Assembly (NCBI RefSeq): GCF_040958095.1
Contig: NC_091237.1
Span: forward strand, 11,298,058 to 11,362,057
Length of the DNA stretch: 64,000 bases
Reading direction: 5' to 3'
DNA from: Procambarus clarkii
Lineage: Eukaryota; Arthropoda; Malacostraca; Decapoda; Cambaridae
Shown here: positions 1 through 10,690 of the stretch, piece by piece
Layout of the letters: the number at the start of each line of letters is the position of its first letter
Position numbering within the stretch: position 1 is the stretch's first letter
The notes under the pieces: model-generated
The model's input: only the letters and a program-made list of their open reading frames with translations
The model's database searches: none
What the model was told of the DNA's origin: nothing
Made by a program: the position numbers and the translations under genes

Positions 1-110
1 TTGCCTACCTATTCAAATAGGTACCTTTCTATTCAGAAAGATACCTGTCTACCTTTTTCAAATAGGTACTTTTCTACCTATTCATATGAAAACTAGTTAC
101 TGTCCTCTAC
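1..110. repeat. Palindromic satellite, left fragment
   Basis: This is the same satellite that forms the large array at 2717-4660. It shows several copies of the near-palindrome TACCTATTCAAATAGGTA with short linkers, followed by degenerate spacer (cttatgaaaactag-like). It is interrupted at 110 by a LINE-R insertion and resumes at 748. Confidence 0.9.
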
Positions 111-747
111 CTTATTTCTAGTAAATTTAAATCAGAGGTTTGCTGGGTTCCCAGCCATATTGGTGTTTCTTTCAATGAGCGTGCGGATGCTGCCGCTAAG
201 GAAGCTATCCGCTCTTGTCCCATCTCCCGTAAAAGTATTCCTTATTCCAACTTTTATTGTGTTACTCATTCTTCCATTCTTGCCCGTTGGCAGGGTTGTT
301 GGTCCTCTGTGGTTGGTAACAAACTGCGTACTCTCAGACGTAGTGTGTCCCCGTGGCCTTCCTCCTACCACCGTAACCGGTGGTGGGAAACTGCTTTGGC
401 ACGGCTGCGGGTTGGTCATACCCGCTTAACCCACGGTCACTTAATGGAGCGCCGCCCTGCTCCTTATTGTCCGAATTGTGTTGTCCCTCTTACAGTTGTG
501 CATATACTTGTTGAATATCCTGACTTCCAGGACGAGCGTGTGTCTTGCTTTCCGACCGTCCCTCGCGGTCACTTGTCCCTCGATAGAATTTTAGGTGAAT
601 CGGATACTTTTGATATCGTTCGCCTTATGCTTTTTTGTTCTCGTATTGGCATTCTTGGTGATATTTAGCGCCCTCTGATTATTTCGCACTTTGATGGTGC
701 TACATAACCTTCCCGGTTTGGTGCCTTCTTTTGATAATTATCTTACC
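111..747 (+). mobile_element. LINE-R fragment (3' end) inserted in satellite, with 14-bp target duplication
   Basis: A 5'-truncated copy of a non-LTR retrotransposon. The 14-bp sequence TTACTGTCCTCTAC stands on both sides (97-110 and 748-761), the signature of target-primed reverse transcription. The insert runs from the end of the RNase H domain through the 3' untranslated tail, which ends in gataatta-type sequence shared with the copies ending near 2716, 6862 and 40255. Neighbouring DNA on both sides is the palindromic satellite, so the element landed in a pre-existing array. Confidence 0.88.
120..668 (+). pseudogene. LINE-R ORF2 C-terminus (end of RNase H and CCHC-like tail), frameshifted
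   Basis: The reading frame begins with the VPSHIGVS-type end of an RNase H domain, changes frame near 300-310, and ends at a stop at 666-668. The last part contains a CX2CX8HX4C zinc-finger-like motif (YCPNC then VVHILVEY, with the final Cys replaced by Tyr) typical of ORF2 tails in I-group LINEs. Compared with the copy at 2268-2633 it is about 90 percent alike by eye. The catalytic RT is absent, so this is a dead fragment. Assignment to the RNase H-bearing I-group rests on domain order seen in the longer copies. Confidence 0.8.
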
Positions 748-1016
748 TTACTGTCCTCTACATGTGCCTTTTCTACTTATTCAAATAGACACTATTCAGA
801 TAGGTATACTTTTACCTATTCAAGTAGGTCCTTTTTTAATGTATTTGGTTAGTTACTTTTTCTACCTATTCAAATATGTACTTTTCTACATATCCTTATG
901 AAAACTAGATACTGTCTCCTTTTTACATGTACCTATTTTACCTATTTAAATGGGTACTTTCTACGTATTCATATAGATATTTCTACCTATTCAAATAGGT
1001 AATTTGCTACATATCT
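748..1016. repeat. Palindromic satellite, middle fragment
   Basis: Diverged satellite between two LINE-R insertions. It contains degenerate ctacctattcaaataggta motifs and cttatgaaaactaga spacers. Substitutions in the palindrome arms are far more frequent here than in the homogeneous core at 3050-4560. Confidence 0.8.
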
Positions 1017-2716
1017 TGGGCCACCGATCATGGCTTCAAGTTCTCTACTTTTAAGACTTGTGCCATGACTTTTACGCGGAAACGGGTTGTTCTTCGTCCC
1101 TCTTTGTCACTTTATGGTCATCCCCTTGAATACAAATATTCCGCAAAGCTTTTGGGGTTATTCCTTGACACTCGTTTGTCTTGGTCTCCCCATATCTCTT
1201 ACCTCCGTGTTGAGTGCTCTAAGGCCCTTACCCTCCTTCGGGTCTTGTCCCATACTTCTTGGGGAGCAGATAGGCGCACTCTCCTTGCTTTTACATTCCT
1301 CTCTTGTCCTGTCTAAGCTCGATTATGGTTGCCCTGCTTACTCGTCTGCTTCTCCTTCTACTCTTCGCCGTCTTGATGCTTTGCACCATACTGGGTTGCG
1401 CCTCAGTTCTGGTGCCTTTCGTTCGACTCCCGTCCTTAGCTTGTATGTTGACACTGGCTTCCTGTCTCTCCAGGACCGCCGTGATCGCTACTGTCTTCGC
1501 TATCTTGCGCGGTCCTTACAACATCCTTCCTCTCGCCTCTGTCGTGCTTTAACTTTTATCCCTCCTGCGGTTCCTGTTCCTCTTCACCACCTCCCTTTTT
1601 CTGTCCGGTTATCTCGCCTCCAGGATTCTCTTTCCGTTCGTATTTCTAATGTTTCTCCTCGTGTTGTTCCTTCTTTGCCCCCGTGGAGAGTCCCTCTTCC
1701 GTGGTTTTGTACTTCCTTGACCCGTATCACTAAAGCTTTTACCCCTCCTTCGGTTCTAAAACGCCTTTTCCTTGAGCACTTTTCTTCTCACTCCCGCTCC
1801 GTTTCTGTCTTCACCGATGGGTCTAAGTCGGCGGACGGTGTTGGCTACTCTGTTGTTTTTCCTGATCGCACTTATATGTGTCGCTTACCTCCGGAGACTA
1901 GCATCTTTACAGCGGAACTTTATGCTATTCTCTATGCTCTTCGTCTCCTGCTTTCTCGTTGTCAGTCCTCCTTTGTAGTCGTTGTTGACTCTCGTAGTGC
2001 CCTCATGGCTCTCGGGTCCTTTAATCCGGTTCATCCAGTAGTTGTCGAGATCCAGCATTGGCTGTTTCTTGTTCACAGTAAATTTAAGTCGGTTGAGTTT
2101 TGTTGGGTTCCCAGCCATATTGGTGTGTCTTTAAATGAGCGTGCATAAATGAGCGTGCCGCCAAGGAAGCTGTCCGCCCTTGTCCCATCTCTCGTAAAGG
2201 CATTCCGTATTCCGACTTTTACCCGGTTATCCATTTCTCAGTCCTTACCCATTGGCAGGCTTCTTGGTTGTCTCTTACTGGTAACAAGCAACGTACTCTT
2301 AAATGTTGTATTTCCTCGTGGCCGTCCTCCTTCCACCGTAACCGGCGGTGGGAAACAGCTCTGGCGAGATTGCGTATTGGCCATACTCGCTTAACCCATG
2401 GTTACTTGATGGAGCGCCGCCCTGCTCCTTATTGTCCTAGTTGCATTGTCCCTCTTACGGTCGTGCATGTCCTTCTTGAATGTCCTGACTTCCAGGACGA
2501 GCGTGTGTCTTGTTTTCCGACCGCCCCTCGCGGTTACCTGTCCCTCAATAGAATTCTTGGTGACTCGGATACTTTTGATATCGTTCGCCTTATGCGTTTT
2601 TGTTCTCGTATTGGCATCCTTGGTGATATTTAGCGCCCTCTGATTATTTTGCGCATTTGATGGTGCTACATAGCCTTCCCGGTTTGGTGCCTTCTTTTGA
2701 TAATTACTTACTTATA
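1017..2716 (+). mobile_element. LINE-R copy, 5'-truncated in the RT thumb
   Basis: This non-LTR element fragment begins inside the RT C-terminal region (a WATDHGFKFST-like stretch) and continues through the connection region, RNase H, the CCHC-like tail and the 3' UTR. The 3' end (ttttgataattactta) matches the other LINE-R copies. Palindromic satellite lies on both sides. I could not find a convincing target duplication. It is the best copy in this window for the C-terminal half of ORF2. Confidence 0.85.
1065..2633 (+). pseudogene. LINE-R ORF2: RT thumb, RNase H and CCHC tail, two frameshifts
   Basis: Residues of the RT thumb (SLYGHPLEYK, LSWSPHISYL) read in one frame to about 1312, then the frame shifts into a 280-codon stretch ending at 2148. 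RNase H catalytic residues are visible in order: D in VFTDGSKS, E in FTAELYAI, D in VVVDSRSAL and the terminal SHIGVSLNERA. At 2145-2157 a short direct duplication (aatgagcgtgc twice) introduces a stop and a second frameshift. Thereafter the tail reads to 2633 with the YCPSC...H...C motif intact. The element cannot encode an active polymerase because fingers and palm are missing. Confidence 0.88.
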
Positions 2717-4660
2717 AAAACTAGATACCTAAATTTTCTACATCTGTGGGAATTTATTGCAACACATTTGTTCATTTACCTATTCAAATAGGTACTTTTC
2801 TATATGAAAATTAGTCTTCCACATTTGTTGGGCTTTATTATTGCAGATTTGAACATTCTACCTATTTGGATAGGTACTACCTATTCAAATAGGTATTTTG
2901 TACCTATTCAAATAGGTACTTTTCTATATGAAAGTCTTCCACATTTGTTGGAATTGATTTTTGCGAATTTGAACATAATCTACCTATTTGGATAGGTACT
3001 ACCTATTCAAATAGGTATTTTTCTTTCCTTATGAAATTACAGTTTTCCACATTTGTTGGACTTGATTATAGCAAATTTGAACATATTCTACCTATTCAAA
3101 TAGGTACTACCTATTCAAATAGGTACTACCTATTCAAATAGGTACTTATACCTATTCAAATAGGTACTTATACCTATTCAAATAGGTACTTTTCTTTCCT
3201 GATGAAATTACTGTTTTCCACATTTGTTGGACTTGATAAAAGCAAATTTGAACATATTCTACCTATTCAAATAGGTACTACCTATTCAAATAGGTACTAC
3301 CTATTCAAATAGGTACTTATACCTATTCAAATAGGTACTTATACCTATTCAAATAGGTACTTATACCTATTCAAATAGGTACTTATACCTATTCAAATAG
3401 GTACTTATACCTATTCAAATAGGTACTTATACCTATTCAAATAGGTACTTTTCTTTCCTGGTGAAATTACTGTTTTCCACATTTGTTGGACTTGATTATA
3501 GAAAATTTGAAAATATTCTACCTATTCAAATAGGTACTACCTATTCAAATAGGTACTTATACCTATTCAAATAGGTACTTATACCTATTCAAATAGGTAC
3601 TTTTCTTTCCTGATGAAATTACTGTTTTCCACATTTGTTGGACTTGATTATAGCAAATTTGAACATATTCTACCTATTCAAATAGGTACTACCTATTCAA
3701 ATAGGTACTTATACCTATTCAAATAGGTACTTATACCTATTCAAATAGGTACTTATACCTATTCAAATAGGTACTTTTCTTTCCTGATGAAATTACTGTT
3801 TTCCACATTTGTTGGACTTGATTATAGCAAATTTGAAAATATTCTCCCTATTCAAATAGGTACTACCTATTCAAATAGGTACTTATACCTATTCAAATAG
3901 GTACTTATACCTATTCAAATAGGTACTTTTCTTTCCTGATGAAATTACTGTTTTCCACATTTGTTGGACTTGATTATAGCAAATTTGAAAATATTCTACC
4001 TATTCAAATAGGTACTACCTATTCAAATAGGTACTTATACCTATTCAAATAGGTACTTTTCTTTCTTGATGAAATTACTGTTTTCCACATTTGTTGGACT
4101 TGATAATAGCAAATTTGAACATATTCTACCTATTCAAATAGGTACTACCTATTCAAATAGGTACTACCTATTCAAATAGGTACTACCTATTCAAATAGGT
4201 ACTACCTATTCAAATAGGTATTTATACCTATTCAAATAGGTACTTTTCTTTCCTGATGAAATTACTGTTTTCCACATTTGTTGGACTTGATTATAGCAAA
4301 TTTGAAAATATTCTACCTATTCAAATAGGTACTACCTATTCAAATAGGTACTTATACCTATTCAAATAGGTACTTTTCTTTCCTGATGAAATTACTGTTT
4401 TCCACATTTGTTGGACTTGATTATAGCAAATTTGAACATGTTCTACCTATTCAAATAGGTACTACTTATTCAAATAGGTACTTATACCTATTCAAATAGG
4501 TACTTTTCTTTCCTGATGAAATTACTGTTTTCCACATTTGTTGGACTTGATTATTGCAAATCTGAACATATTCTATCAATTTGAATAGGCACTGCCTATT
4601 CAAATAGGTACTTTTCTACATATCCTTATGAAAACTTTCTACATTTGTTGGAATTTATTA
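2717..4660. repeat. Composite palindromic satellite array
   Basis: About 1.9 kb made of blocks of a near-perfect 18-bp palindrome (arms TACCTATT and AATAGGTA around a CA centre). Units are spaced 19 bp apart (linker c) or 22 bp apart (linker ctta). Blocks of 2 to 9 units alternate with a conserved spacer of roughly 70 bp that starts ttttctttcctgatgaaatt and includes ccacatttgttggacttgatt. I count about 13 spacers. The centre dinucleotide keeps one orientation almost throughout, so the array grew by tandem duplication and not by independent inversions. Variants with a TG or GG centre lie near 2867 and 2981 and at the right edge near 4572. Confidence 0.95.
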
Positions 4661-4817
4661 ATACAAATTTGTTCATGTACCTATTTATTATCACCATGGG
4701 AAGATTCATGGGCAACAAGGCGAGTCAGGGCTACAGGAAAAAGGAATCTCTCACACCTGAAACCTAACTCCACGTTTACTGCATTACAAGGCACGTGTTG
4801 CCGCCAATAGCAGGAAA

Positions 4818-4841
4818 TTTTTTTTTTTTTTTTTTTTTTTT
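4818..4841. repeat. Poly(T) run, about 24 bp
   Basis: Homopolymer T tract after gcaggaaa. It may be the reverse-complement poly(A) tail of a minus-strand retroposed sequence, but the adjacent DNA to 5300 is not recognisable. Confidence 0.85.
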
Positions 4842-6861
4842 ACATCCTGTGCTTGTTTCGAGTGGGGTAGTGGAGAGAACAAAAAAAGTTACGAAAAGCC
4901 TTTCTGATGGGTCTCTGGGACCCTCTCCATTCAGGGGCTTTGATTTTCTTGGCTAAATAGCAGGTTCAAGGCTTGAGGATGGCAAGTACATAGTTTCACC
5001 TGCGCACCACAAAAGGGACTAAAGACAACAGTTTAAGTTCTGTTTTGAGGCAACATGGCCTCATTTTATATGCTTTTACTTTGTGGATTCTATGTTTAGG
5101 TTCTCCCACTTTTCTAGGGGTGTTTTCTTTGTAGGGCAATAAAGGATCCCCTGCGCCTTGCAACTCTTTAGAGGTGAAGGGGGGGGGGTGTTTAGTTTCT
5201 GGCAGGCTTACAATAATTTGCAGGGGCCTAGTGTGGATTGAATTGACAGAGCTCTCCAAATAGCAGCACTAAGGAGCCTCTCCCAGAAAGATTACAGAGG
5301 GACCCCATTTGTGAATTATAATGGCTGATAACCACTGCAACTACTATACATTACACACTGTAGTCATTTAAATAACTGCAGAATTTCAATATTAAACATT
5401 ACAGGGTAAAGATATTAATTATCAAAAGTCGCCAAGCCACAAAACTATTACAGGGTAAAATAAACACTTCTGATCAGGGGGGAAAAAGACACCAACAGTA
5501 TGGGGACTTATTTATTACGTAGAAGTACAAGTAAAATTTCTGCAAAACATGTAAATGACTGCTATAAGTAAGAAATGTATAACATAGCCGTGGCTAACTA
5601 AGTACACCAAATCAACTCAAAATGTACACCCGTAGTAAAATAAAAGTATGCTTATAGCCTAGTAACAAAGTTTTCTGTCCAGGGGGAGAAAGATACTGGC
5701 AGTATGGGGCGTTAAAGTTTATTGAAGATTAAATTCTGCAGAACATGTAAATATATAAAGTTCACATAAAGTAAGTAATTATATAAAGTTTATATTAAAC
5801 ACGGTTTATATTATAGACTTAACAAAGTTGATATTATATAAAACTTAATATTGAACATGTAAATATACAAAGTTTCAAATATAATTTAAGGAATATATAA
5901 CGTTTATATTAAAATATATAAAGTAAATATATAAAGTAAATATATAAAGTAAGAATTAACAGTAACAATTCCAAGGACTAGATTTAACTTAAAAGGTACA
6001 CCCGTAGTAAGTATGAGACCTTAGCCTATAGTGACATGGAAACTAATTCTGCGGAAACCTAAAGGTTAACTGGTACTAGAATTAAGGCCGAGTGCAAATG
6101 TGTAGTAATTATATAACACTAGGATATAACAGGCAGGACACAAAGAATAACTAATAAGTGAGAGACCACATAACACGTAATGTACCCGGCCAAGAGGCCG
6201 TAAAAGACCTAATGGATAAGGAGAAGGGGGTGTGACTACAAGTAGGGCTTACTAGCACCTAGACTGGGCAAAGTATTAGCTGCGGACAGCGGGACACTTG
6301 GGGACCGGCGCTGCACCCCCCTTCCCACATGCAGTGGGGAGACAATCGGGACATCTGTGCAAAGCATGACGGGGGTACAAAAGCAGCCGCTTGCAAAGGG
6401 GGGGAGGGTGGGGTTTTGCGAAGGCAGCGGCGAGGGCAGGCGGAGTGAGGCGGAGCCCCGTTGTGCGCCCGTATTTATACGGCCCCAAACTGCCCGCGCA
6501 ACGCGCTGCACAATTGTTTCTTTCTCCCCCGCCAGAAACATCCCCGCTTGTGATGCAAGCAGTGACCATAAATCAAAAGCTGCAGAAACCTAATAGCTTA
6601 TTGTCTAGAACTAGAAGTAAGGCAAATGATAATTTATAACTACATATTTACTGCATCCTGACTGTTATACAAAGTGATTAAACATAACATTTAATAAGCC
6701 CGGCCAAGAGGCCCGAAAGAATGGTAAACAATAGCCGAATTAATACGGAAATTAATCAGGCGTGCAGAAATTTACAGACTGGGAAAAGCCCGATATGAAA
6801 ATGGAGGAGAAAATTAACCCCAGGCCGTGAGGCCGTGCCGCCAAGGAATAAGGAGATAAGC
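4842..6861. other. Unassigned noncoding stretch
   Basis: No recognisable gene. The left part to about 5300 is of mixed composition. The middle is AT-rich with tataaagt-type runs (5750-5960). A GC-richer patch at 6230-6560 has overlapping open frames on both strands that resemble no family and look like composition artefacts. The motif GGCCAAGAGGCC occurs at about 6189 and 6699, with a variant near 6822. Confidence 0.6.
5468..6050. repeat. Imperfect large tandem duplication (unit about 210-350 bp)
   Basis: Matching landmarks appear twice in the same order: a gggggaaaaagaca/gggggagaaagata segment, cagtatgggg, ttctgcaaaacatgtaaat/ttctgcagaacatgtaaat, and tacacccgtagtaa followed by a cttatagcct/cttagcctat stretch. 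The first unit is about 5470-5680 and the second 5680-6050, the latter expanded by AT-rich repeats. No coding content. Confidence 0.65.
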
Positions 6862-6938
6862 AAGTAATTATCAAAAGGAAGGCACCAAACCGGGAAGGCT
6901 ATGTAGCACCATCAAATGTGCGGGATAATCAGAGGGCG

Positions 6939-9070
6939 CTAAATATCACCAAGAATGCCAATATGAGAACAGAAACGCATAAGGTGAATGATATCAAAAG
7001 TAGCCGAGTCACCAAGAATACTATCGTGAGACCAGCAACCGCGGGGGATGGTCGGAAAACAAGACACGCTCGTCCCGGAAGTCAGGACATTCAACAAGGA
7101 TATGCACGACCGTAAGAGGGACAACGCAATTATTAGGACAATAAGGAGCAGGGCGGCGCTCCATCAAGTGACCGAGTTAAGCGAGCATGGCCAACACACA
7201 ACCTCACCAGGGCCGTTTCCCATTGCCAGTTACGGTGGTAGGAGGACGGCCACGAGGACAACTTAAGAGAACGTAGTTTGTTACCAGTAACAGACGAACA
7301 ACAAGCCTGCCAATGAGTAAGCCTTTTCCAGGTAAAAAGACTGCAACAACGGAGGTCTTCGCAGCAAAAGCAGTACGAATATAGACCAAGTTCACCAGGA
7401 CATCTGTTGTGCTGCGGCACTTTTGGAAACCAAATTGAGACGGAGAGGTGATGGTGTTCCAGGAACCACATCAGATAAACGTTAACCATACGTTCAAAGA
7501 GTTTGCAGACAATTTGTGAGGGCAATAGGGCGAAAGTCCTTAGAGGATGTTCCCAGAGACCCCGGTTTGCAAACAGGGAGGACAACGGGATCGAGCCAGT
7601 CCTCAGGGACTAACGACGACTCCCAGATCGGAGTCTGATACAGACTCAGTAAATACCGAGACGTGCACGGAGGGAGATGGCAAAGCATCTCAATGAATGC
7701 CATCGGAGCCCGCCGCCGTAGAACCGCAAAGGGCCAGGGCAGAACAAAGTTCAGAGAGAAGGGATCGTTATAAGGAAGGCGAAGACGAGTACAGAAATCT
7801 AAAGGACGAGATTCAAGGACAGGTTTACAAAGAAGGAAAGATTGGGGAAGATGAAGACCAGAGCTAACAGAAGAAAAGTGGGAACCCAGTTCGGTAGTGA
7901 CCTGCAACGGGCCCGCCACAGGAGTACCACGGATGTGAAGGACCGGTGAAACATCAGGAACGAACTTGCCCGCTATCTTGTGGATACGCTTCCAGATATG
8001 TGGCAGAGGAGTTTCGGACGTAATGGAGGGAGACATAAGATGCCCAACATTCACGTTTAGCCGTACGGATGGCCCTACGGGCCACCGCACTTGCCTTCCG
8101 AAAGAAAAGAATCGGCCGTCTGGCGACGGCGGTGTGTCTTCCAGGCTGCACGTTTACAGCGGACAGCCCGAGCACAGTCTGCATTCCAAACCAGGAATGC
8201 AATTCCGTGGACCCCAAGAGGAAGAGCGAGGACTAGAGCGGAGGGCAGCTTCAAAGACTCGTGAAAAAGGAAGAGCGAGGGAGAGGCAGAAGGGAGAGGT
8301 CAGAGAGAGCAGCACTGAGGGTAAATATGTTCGTCCGCTTTAGCAAACTGCCACCTAAGGAAGGAGAGGGTTAAAAGAGAAGGTAACAAGGATGGGAAAA
8401 TGGTCACTACCATGGAGGTCATCAAGGACCTACCACGTGAAATCCAAGTAAAGAGAAGACAAGCAAAGAGAAAGATCAAGACAGGAAAGGGTACAAGTCC
8501 GAGAGTCCAAATGCGTGGGCTCACCAGAATTCTGAAGAGACAAGGGAAGAAGAGGATAAATGGCTCAAGAAGGCGACCCCGGGTGTTCGTCAGAACATCA
8601 CCCCAAAAGGAATGACGACAATTGAAATCACCCAGCAGGAGCACAGGCTCCGGCAAGGAGTCCAGTAGGCGTTTCAGATCGGGAAGAGAAAGCGGGACAC
8701 TCGGGGGAGATAAATGGAACAAATGGTGTACCATTTCCCCACAAAGACACTAGCGGCAGAACAATGGAGAGGCGAAGGAAAAAGTAAGGGGACAAAGGGA
8801 ACAGAGCGAATCAAGAGAGCAGAAGAGTTAAGAGCCCCAGCAACAGCTAGGGAGGGGGGGGAGAAAGGAATAGCCCTGAAAATGACCAGGACGAGCACCA
8901 AGCATTGGCTCCTGGAGATAGACACAAAGGGGCGAAAACCGCGAAATCAGAAGTTGCAGTTCAAGGAAATTGGCGTAATAACCTCGAACGTTCCATTGAA
9001 GAATAGACCGATGAGAAGAGAAAAGACAACAAGAGAGAACAAGGAAGAAACAAAGGCGAAAGAGCAACAT
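6939..9070 (-). pseudogene. LINE-R ORF2 (endonuclease, RT N-terminus, RNase H tail) with internal deletion
   Basis: The frame begins near 9009 with SILQWNVRGYYANF and SPLCVYLQEP, the N-terminal signature of LINE endonucleases. LLLGDFNCRHSFWGD at about 8640-8600 gives the GDFN catalytic motif. RT begins with DFRPIALTNC and CKLFERMVN near 7520. It runs to motif A (SVVAVF, then a segment equivalent to LEKAY), where it joins directly to THWQACCSSVTGNK from the end of the RNase H region, near 7310. The RT palm with its catalytic Asp pair and most of RNase H are therefore deleted. Several frameshifts break the remainder. Stop near 6939. Confidence 0.82.
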
Positions 9071-9232
9071 AGCACGTTAAAGAAGATCAGGGTCAGCAAA
9101 GTCAGGGTTAGGGGGCATGGGTAAACTGAGCAAAGACGGAGGGAAGAAAACGGGAGAACAGACCAGAGGCGGACGGGCGGGGTCAGGAGGAGGAGGAGAC
9201 AACCGAGAGGAGCAGTCAAGGACAGCAGCAGG

Positions 9233-9252
9233 AAGAGGGGGGGGGGGGGAGG
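9233..9252. repeat. Poly(G)-rich tract in LINE-R linker
   Basis: A G run inside the low-complexity linker between ORF1 and ORF2 of LINE-R copy 3. The equivalent position in the second long copy (about 43575-43590) also has a G run, so the tract is an ancestral property of the element. Confidence 0.75.
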
Positions 9253-9458
9253 AGAAAGAGGGGAGCGCACCTCAGCAAGGGCAGCAACCGAGAGGGAAGC
9301 GGGGGTCCAAAGAAACCTCTATAGCAGGAACAGGGGGAACAACCACCGAAATGGGAGGGGAAGGCGTTAAAGTCAGAAGCAGGGGCCGAGGAAGAAAGCG
9401 AAGCCTTCTTACCCGCCGGGGAGGAGGAAGGAGAGGAGTCAGGCTTACGCTTCTGACT

Positions 9459-10676
9459 TTAAGAGACAGGTGTCCCAGCAACTACGTACTGGGCAACGGA
9501 TTCCAGCGTCTCAACAGGAGAAGCTGAACGAGAGCACACACGGCCATTAGGAGAGCGATGGACATCAGCCCGCACTGACAGGCAGCGGGGAGAGCCAATA
9601 GACAGAGGAGAAGGATGGGAAGGAGGATCGGAGGGAGACAAGGAAGAAGACACAGGAGACATGACAGACCAGGTAGAAAGAAGGGGCACCCCAGACAGAG
9701 GACCAGGAGGGGGACCCTTCGGGACAGAAAAAGGAACAGAGGGCCTATCTGGGTCCAAGGCCCGGAAACGGTTATGAGTGAGGAAGGTGGGAAGGACGAG
9801 GAGAGGAAGAGCGCAACACGCGAGCATAAGAGACGTTAGCATAAGGCGGGAGCCGGCGAACCTGGCGTCTCGCCTCAGGAAAATATAAATGCTCCCAGTG
9901 CTTCAAGTCGAGGACGGCTGCCTCAAGCTTGTAATGGATACACGCATGGGAGAAGGTAGGATGGGCCTCACCACAGTCGAGGCAGTGAACCTGGGAAGAA
10001 GTGCACTCCGACTTAGAGTGACCTTCGCCCCCACACAAAGGAGACAGTCCCAGAGCAGCGGAGGGCAACATGGCCAAACCTCCAGCACTTGTTACAGAGC
10101 CAAGAAGGAATGTACTCCTGGACATAGCACCTGGCACCAGCAAGAATGACAGAATGGAAGGGTCCTACCATCAAAGGTCATCTTCACAACCCGGAGGAGA
10201 TGACGGTGATGACCACGAGGGGGACGAGTAAACGAGTCTACCTGGAGGACAAAACGAATTTTGGCATCAAGGATATGCCAAATATCGTGGCAGTCCTGCA
10301 GATTCCGAACACCGGTCGCAACATGGGGCGGGAGGAGAATAGTGCCAACACTGGCATTCAACCGAGCGTTTTTTGAGACCTGAACAGGGATCTTGCCAAG
10401 GCAGGATAAGGCAGCCAAGCGGGAAGCTGCATCCTGAGAAAGAGCAGCAACGACACTTGTACCGAGACGAATGGAGAGGCAACCGAGTGGCCCTGCCAAT
10501 TCTAGAGGGGCGTAATCAGCTGGAGGCGAGCCTAGCACTGCGATGGCGGCGCGAAGCATCCTGGAGAAGTCTTGCCTGGTTACTGGGGCACGGGCCGGGC
10601 TTGGCCCCAGGCTAGGGTAGGCGTGCGTCCTGCGCTGTGCTTGTAGGATCCGAAGATAATGTCTATTCCTGACCAT
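9459..10676 (-). pseudogene. LINE-R ORF1 (gag-like, CCHC zinc knuckles), frameshifted
   Basis: A protein of nucleic-acid chaperone type. A globular N-terminal part (GTSVVAALSQDAASRLAAL, LLPPHVATGVRNLQDC) is followed by zinc-knuckle sequence (CGGEGHSKSEC, CLDCGEAHPTFSHAC) and then a Ser/Pro-rich tail. The same order is found in the copy at 43.6-45.5 kb. Reading passes through at least two frames, so it is a pseudogene. ORF1 products of this type coat the retrotransposon RNA; that role is family knowledge. Confidence 0.8.
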
Positions 10677-10690
10677 GTAAAGATACCTGA

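Larger units (their letters stand above)
6862..10690 (-). mobile_element. LINE-R copy 3: ORF1, endonuclease, partial RT, RNase H tail
   Basis: The longest-reaching LINE-R copy, on the minus strand. From its 5' side it holds an ORF1 with CCHC knuckles (10676-9459), a low-complexity linker, an apurinic-type endonuclease (about 9070-8320), the N-terminal half of RT (about 8217-7330), then a direct join to the RNase H-CCHC tail and the 3' end at 6862. The 5' boundary is uncertain. The DNA just upstream (10690-10860) does not match the 5' side of the other long copy at 45.5 kb. It is inactive because of an internal deletion and many frameshifts. Confidence 0.85.

Noticed and set aside
2717-4660. 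CRISPR-like array of regularly spaced palindromic repeats
   Set aside because: Spacers are not unique: the same ~70-bp spacer recurs and most repeats are separated by 1-4 bp. No cas genes, and the genome is eukaryotic. It is a composite satellite.
6236-6639. Overlapping 80-100 codon frames in the GC-rich patch
   Set aside because: Open on both strands at once, no start context or family resemblance; composition effect.
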